From positions 16,701,191 to 16,765,190 of the forward strand of contig CM060850.1 in NCBI GenBank assembly GCA_030737835.1: DNA of 64,000 bases. The letters run 5' to 3'. The notes under the pieces were generated by a model that saw nothing but the letters and a program-made list of their open reading frames with translations, ran no database searches and was not told the DNA's origin. The DNA comes from Acorus gramineus. Its lineage: Eukaryota; Streptophyta; Magnoliopsida; Acorales; Acoraceae. Positions 58,247 to 64,000 of the stretch are shown piece by piece. Within the stretch, counting starts at the first letter, position 1; each line of letters starts with the position of its first letter. The position numbers and the translations under genes are program-made.

Positions 58247-58692
58247 GGCTTTTTTTTTTTTTGATTGGTAATCAATTTTGTATTGCTATATAAAAACTTT
58301 ACAAAAAGTGTCAAAAAGAGAGACATAAATTAGGATTTGAGGGGTAGAATTAGATAATAACCAAGGAGGGAAGGGCGATTCAGGTCGACCTGCATCCCTT
58401 AGCTATTATCCAATCTGCCCTTTAAATCCACCTTCTAGCTAAGCTCAAAAGAGAAACATTATGGTCGAATGCGACTAAAAGGGATCCCTGATTTATCTGC
58501 ATCCAGAGCAGTCCTTAAGCCGGGTCAAATATCAGACTCATTAATAGAGGTTCCCCCCGGGCAGATTGGAAGGAAGCTAATATATCTGCTGGGGAGTTCC
58601 CCTCTATGTAACGTGGGTTGCTACCCACTCTTCACAGAGAGGGGTTGCTAATATATCTGCTGGGGAGTTCCCCTCTCTGTGAACGTGGGTTG
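58247..58692 (-). mobile_element. Retroposon in TFIIE-alpha exon 7 (duplicate of 36897-37344)
   Basis: Same insertion and same 13-bp target duplication as copy 1, with small differences (a shorter T run and a lost base in 'ctatgtaacgtgg'). Confidence 0.88.
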
Positions 58693-60669
58693 CTACATCC
58701 CTGAATTATACCTCCGTGGATGATCAAACAAGGCATGAAGCTTACAGAAAAACAACGTGGAGAAGCTAAGCATGAGTCAATGATAGATAACAGCCAGGAA
58801 CTTACAAGACCCATTGACGACAAGAAACCAGAAGTTGATGACGAGGAGAAGAATATACAGGCTAGTGGAAAACGATGATTTCCCTTTGAAGTTCATCCAG
58901 TTTTATAGCTGGGCTTTTATCACACCTTAAGCAGTTTCTAAATTTTCTAGTGCTTGTTGAACATCTTGCAGGATGCATTTGTAAAGGCCTATTATACTGC
59001 CTTGGCCGAGAGGCAAAGAGAACAAGAAGCTGCTACCCGGGAAATGCAGAATGAAGAGGGTCATAACATGATGCCATCTATTATATCAAATGGAGTTTCA
59101 GCAGCACCTTCTGATCGTCATGTTGGCATGAAATCAAAACGTGAGGATGATGGAGATGATGACATTGAATGGGACTAAGCTCTACCATGTATAGCATAAT
59201 TAAATTTCAATTTCTTTATATCATGTTAATCCTTTGTTTCAGCATCATTATCTCTGGAGGAGGATATTAATAGTCATTTTATTTCTTGAATTCAACCAAT
59301 TTAATGGATCATGCCATATTCATGTATTATATCGAAATTGGTTCCCGATGCCTGACTTTGACCAATATCTTTTGCTCTCTTATCTCATCATAATGTTTGA
59401 AAATGAGCAGTTAATTGAAATCTGAAATTCCCTAAAAGGTTTACTTGGGTCTTGGTGTGCGAGTTGGCATCTTACTTTTAGGGAAATAAGTTTTTACAAG
59501 TGGAAACATTTCCGTGCCTTTTTATTCTACCAGTTTAGTTGTTGTGCATGTGTAAATGCACATAAAAAGTTTAATATATTTTTTAGATGTATCGATGCAA
59601 AGTAATATAGTACATAGTAATTGAGTGAGTGAGTTTATTTTAGGATGTATTATATTATAAAAAAAGTCAAAATTCTATGTGGAAAATTAATTATCAATAT
59701 AATTAATCATAATTAATATCCAATTATAGCAAACCAAATGTTGATGGACCCATTCATATTAGTTAAGACATCCACATTTTTCAATATTAATACCCATCAT
59801 TAATTTTGATTTATAAAAAAAAGAAGAAAGAAACAACAATAAAAATGAGTGTGTCCTTAATACAATCAATAAGAGCTTTATGTATAGAATCAACAATGGC
59901 AACACGTCATAACAAGTGAAAACAGTAATAACTAAATATTCATATATGAGCATTAAAATTTTATAAAATTTTTGAGTATTTAACGTGCAGAAGAAGTTTG
60001 CTAGTACTGTCCCATGAGAAGCCTCTTTTCTAACATACGACCAAAGCTGAACATCAAAATCATCTGGTTTTAATGATCCAACAATCAGTCAAAGTGAATC
60101 ACTAACAACAGTAATGAATCAAGAAATATATTTATGTTGAAGATAGTGAAGAAGAATGGAACCGTATAGAAGCAGTCCTCGACGACTGGCATAGACGGGT
60201 GGTGGTGGAGCTTGACGACCTCCATGAGATGATGTCCTATGAGGGAGGGTTGCGGATCCATGGGGGCTGAAGAGAAGGAGATGAAACGGAAGATGGAAAC
60301 CTGCTGGTGGGGTGCTGTTTCAATAAGGGAGACGTGTTATATCCCTATAAGTTTTGAAAATAAAAAATTCAGCACTGATGTGTAGTGCTGACTGGGTCAA
60401 ATGTTAGAATGTACTATTAAAATCAAGAGAGAGTTAAAAATGAAATTAAAAAATATTTCAGGGTTTTTTTTTAAAAATTGCCCTAGATTAAACGTATTGA
60501 GTTGAAGAAGTGGAAAGACGAAGAGATGTGTGATGTAAGCATTTTCAGGTATTAAAGAAGGTAAAACTGCCAATCAAAAAAAGAAGTATGAATGTACTAG
60601 CATGGGATTGAAAATATTAGGAGGGATAAAATGCTCAAATGGCTATTTTTGTGGATAAGAGCCTAATAG

Positions 60670-63600
60670 TATAGATTAATAGTAATAACACAACATAGAT
60701 AAAATATTTATAGAAAATTAAATTATTTAAAAAACTCATTCCATTTAACATACAGGGTAATAGATTTGTATACCATGTAATTTATATTTTTCTATATATA
60801 ATAAAAATGACATAATAACAAATCTTTATAGAATTCAATTGAGATAGATTTATTGAATATCTTTAACTTTAAATTATTAACATTTGAATATATTTATATG
60901 AATCATTATAAAATTCAATTCAGATAGATTTAAATATTTAATGAATATATTTAATTTAAATTATTAGAATTTAAATATATTGATATAATTTACTTAGACC
61001 TGATTTTAAAATCTTAACATTTATATTTATGATTCATCTAAATCTAATTTGAAGTCTTAAATTTTGAATAAAAATATATATAGAAGCCATTACTAAATTT
61101 TTGAGAGGGTAAAAAAAACATAAATGGAAAAGATGGATCAATCTTTAATAAATATTATATATATATATATAGCTCCTTGTGTTAGGAGCCTAGCTTACGT
61201 GATGCAAATTTGATATACCAAAAAGAAACAATTAAACTAATACAAATTTAATGAGACATATTTTATTGAATTAATTTTATGATTTTGGGTCCATTTTAGT
61301 TAGTCTAGAATTAATCAAATTAGGAATGCTTTAATATAAGTAAGTCTTATTTTAGGAGATTTGATGGAGTTTTTAATAACTCTATTAAAGGAATATGAAT
61401 TTAGTATATTTCCTTTTATATACCATTGAGTTTTCTAATTCTATAAGTCACAACACCTTATATAAACATGTGAATTATATGTGTACAAATCACTATAAAT
61501 TGAAATTTCAAATTTTCAGTTTAAGTTTTTCTGTGTGCTTATGAAAAGGATCTACAGAGTCGGTGTACGTTTCATGCTTACGAAATACTGGTACATGGCC
61601 TTTATCACTATACTACTCCACATTTTATTAAACTATCCGTAATTCCAATTTACCTTGCAACATATATGCGTGTACATGTTGATGGGGTTTTGAGTTTCAT
61701 TGACCATTTTCTTTTAATATATTTTTATTGGTTGGTGTCTCCTTTAGTGTAAGATGGAACTATAATTCCAACAATATGCAAAGATGATGATGACATTGTC
61801 CCATTTTCTTAACTAATAACTTTTGAGTTGGACAATGGTTTTGTTTTTTTATATGATTTAACATAAATTTATATCTTTCTATTTATATAAAATAAAAATG
61901 ACCATATTTTCCCTATAAAAAAACAAATAATTTGTCTCAATCTTTGAAAAAGATACGTATGTCATATAGAGATGTTGATTGTTGATATTGGAGATGCATG
62001 AAAGACTTTTATTTGAATATTTTTTTGTTGATTTTTTATAACATATATTAAATTTGTATGAGGTTATATTTGTACGTGAAATGATAAGATGCGGTCACTA
62101 TATCCCATTCCCTTAGGTGCAGTCACCCTCTCATTACCATCCGATTAAATGGATTTTAATCAGATAATTCAAATAACCACCCTATGAAATCACATATTTC
62201 TTGTGAATCATGATCCATCTTTTTTCTTCACATGATCTCCCAATTTTTTATTTTTTTATGGAATATTTTCTCACCATCCGATTAAATGCACTCCAATTGT
62301 ACGGTGATTACAAGGTGAGGTATGGTGTCCGCACCGTATCACCTCTCATATTTGTACAGTGTTACTAATTTGCATGATGTTAAATTTATACAGCTAATAT
62401 AATGCATCAATTAATTTCCATCGAAAATATTCTTCGGGGCGTTCTTTGAAATTTCTCTAATCCCTAATATTGATGATAATAATGCAAACAATTTTTATTT
62501 TTATAAAAAGTATCTTAGACATGGATATACTCATATACTTCACAATAGACTAATTAGAGTAAAATATTAGTCATGTACAAGTTTTTTTTAATTTCAATTT
62601 ATTTTAATTAAATAATTCTTGTCTTGTTTTTTTGTAGTGTACTGTTGTCAGTTTGCCTGTGGGCTTTTACCCTCAAAATTATGAGAATTTTCCATGTTAT
62701 TTTGTTGTTGCTTTGTGTTTTAATATTTTCACATTTTTGCCGTTGCACTATCGTGATTGGTGATTATTTTAGACTATGTATATATTTTTAATTAATATTA
62801 TGTATTTTTGCACATATAAATGAGTTATATAATATTGATCTTAACAAGCCCTATTGAAGTGTCTTGAAACCCAACAAAATCTAACAATTTTTATAAGATT
62901 TTCGCACCCTTGTATTTTTATTTTTTTCCTGTTCCTCATCTCTATTCAGACATTTTTTTTTTCTTAAATGAAATAGAAAGTGTCCGTCTTATCTAAGAAA
63001 AAAAAAAAATCGAACAATTAGAGGAAAACTGTTTTATAGTACAATCACATGTATCACCATTAAAATCATTTAAAAACACACCACACCTACAATGGGTGAG
63101 ACAGTTGTTTTTTGATTAATTATCGGTTTTAAAGAAACCATTACAGTCTATTACATAACCACCTCTTCTTTATTTATGTCAAATTCATAATTGAACAATT
63201 ATAAAGGGTAACAAATTGTTACAAATAAATATATTTTAAATAAAAATTATTTTTAATTTGTTTTTTTGTTAAGATTGGGTTGTAAATATCGGGCGTAATA
63301 GGATCTTATTATATTACCTGATCAAAACAGGCTCATTATGAATTTCCATTAAAGTGCTCTGTGAGTCCTTGTGTGTTAGTTGTTTTTGACATACCCATAA
63401 TGGGTGAGGTAGTTGTTTTTAAAGTTTACAATGAAACCATTATATTTATTTATTTTAACATACCCATAATTTGTATCATATTACAAATATAAAAATATTT
63501 TAAAATAAATTTATATTTATTTATTTTGTAATATGATACAAATTAAATTATTTTTAAGATGGGCTATTAAATATCAAGCTTAATAGGGCCTCATTATATT

Positions 63601-64000
63601 TATCAGATTAAAAGAGGCTTATTGTGAATTTCCATTAAACTAAGGGGAGTTCTTTCTTTGTATATTAGATTCTCTGCTCTTCAATTCACCCTGGTATTCG
63701 AACTCTCCCTTCATCAGTCAGTATTTATTTTCCATTTTTTCTTATCAACAATATGTATTTTTTTTGTATCCATCTCTATATGATAATCAATTCATTTTTC
63801 TTTTTGTACCTCTGTTATTTCTATATTCATTTACATTGTAATAATATGACTATTAAAACTAGTTGAGATGATGTTTTCATCTTTGTATGTTTATTTTTGC
63901 TCAAGACTAGCATGGTGATTTGTCAAGAACTCCTGATATTTATTTTCATGAAATTTTAGGATTTGCTTAATATATTTTGTGTGTCATTGACACCTAATGC
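60670..64000. repeat. Repeat unit C (third unit, truncated by the window)
   Basis: Almost identical to unit B from 39,320. It keeps a 32-base stretch (after 'aaactatccg', 61,640-61,671) that B has lost and unit A partly retains. The RING-H2 gene that follows unit B would begin about 200 bp past the window end if the duplication continues. Confidence 0.85.
62077..62347. mobile_element. MITE in unit C (duplicate of 40693-40962)
   Basis: Same element, with flanking repeats ATATTTGTACG (62,066-62,076) and ATATTTGTACA (62,348-62,358), inherited through the duplication. Confidence 0.75.

Larger units (their letters stand above)
52937..59178 (+). pseudogene. TFIIE subunit alpha, copy 2 (exons 4-8 only, disabled)
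   Basis: Duplicate of the 3' two-thirds of copy 1. Exons: 52,937-53,046, 54,698-54,881, 57,528-57,730, 58,173-58,860, 58,972-59,178. The winged-helix exons 1-3 are absent because the duplication began in intron 3, so there is no native promoter or start. The zinc ribbon (CSNC…CEKC) is still encoded. Exon 6 has lost one base near 57,581 (203 bp against 204) and shifts frame. Exon 7 carries the same retroposon (58,247-58,692, duplication CTACATCCCTGAA at 58,234-58,246 and 58,693-58,705) and the same GC donor at 58,861. It is non-functional as TFIIE. Confidence 0.9.
51915..64000 (+). repeat. Recent 12-kb segmental duplication (copy of 30591-42600)
   Basis: From 'attgatctttagcaag' at 51,918 the sequence follows 30,594 onward almost base for base to the window end. 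The offset drifts from 21,324 to about 21,384 through small indels. It carries TFIIE-alpha intron 3 (part) to exon 8, all their inserted elements, the short ORF and unit B including its MITE. Differences are scattered single bases and short indels. The last 100 bp (63,900-64,000) are more diverged, so the right breakpoint may be at or just beyond the edge. Orientation is direct. Confidence 0.95.

Noticed and set aside
1-64000. Direct-repeat arrays resembling CRISPR, bacterial-type operons, tRNA or rRNA genes
   Set aside because: The repeats seen are transposon ends, microsatellites and segmental duplications. No cloverleaf or ribosomal sequence was recognised by eye. A tRNA/Rfam covariance scan would be decisive.

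Overview
This is plant nuclear DNA, most likely from an angiosperm. It is visibly AT-rich. Genes are interrupted by introns packed with transposable elements. There are Ty1/copia and long-LTR elements, L1-type LINEs, hAT/MITE and CACTA-like DNA transposons, a plant-type EAR-motif C2H2 zinc-finger gene, RING-H2 genes, and exons clearly matching plant TFIIE subunit alpha. I could not identify the species. No operons, CRISPR arrays, tRNA or rRNA genes were seen.

Layout. 1-18.2 kb is a nested transposon block built into an old zinc-finger locus lying on the minus strand. It holds an LTR fragment at the window edge, a hAT transposase scrap, two MITEs with 8-bp target duplications, a 5'-truncated LINE that was itself hit by a 3.3-kb solo LTR, and a 5.4-kb copia element that landed in the 3' UTR of the zinc-finger relic. 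18.4-19.6 kb is a complete non-autonomous hAT element (CAGGGGCGGAG ends, perfect 8-bp duplication). 20.1-25.6 kb is repeat unit A, ending in a frameshifted RING-H2 gene. 27.1-37.8 kb is a TFIIE-alpha pseudogene whose eight exons can be delimited. 39.3-43.5 kb is unit B, ending in an intact RING-H2 gene. 45.2-45.8 kb is an intact two-finger ZAT-type repressor gene. 46-51.4 kb holds an uninterrupted LINE RT frame, the zinc-finger gene's downstream flank, a gene-less relic of the same locus, and an inverted broken copy. 51.9-64.0 kb is a very recent direct duplication of 30.6-42.6 kb. It carries TFIIE-alpha exons 4-8 and most of unit B, and runs to the window edge.

How it fits together. Only two protein genes look intact: the RING-H2 gene at 42.8 kb and the zinc-finger gene at 45.2 kb. 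Two gene groups have multiplied locally. One is the RING-H2 unit with TFIIE-alpha (three partial units). The other is the zinc-finger locus (four copies, in both orientations, three of them broken). The paralogous copies serve as empty-site controls for several transposon insertions, which makes the insertion history unusually readable. In the surviving zinc-finger gene the last zinc ligand of finger 2 is Asn, whereas the decayed paralogue still encodes His, so this is a derived change. I saw no undescribed defence or metabolic system. The noteworthy content is the duplication and transposon history and the altered zinc finger.
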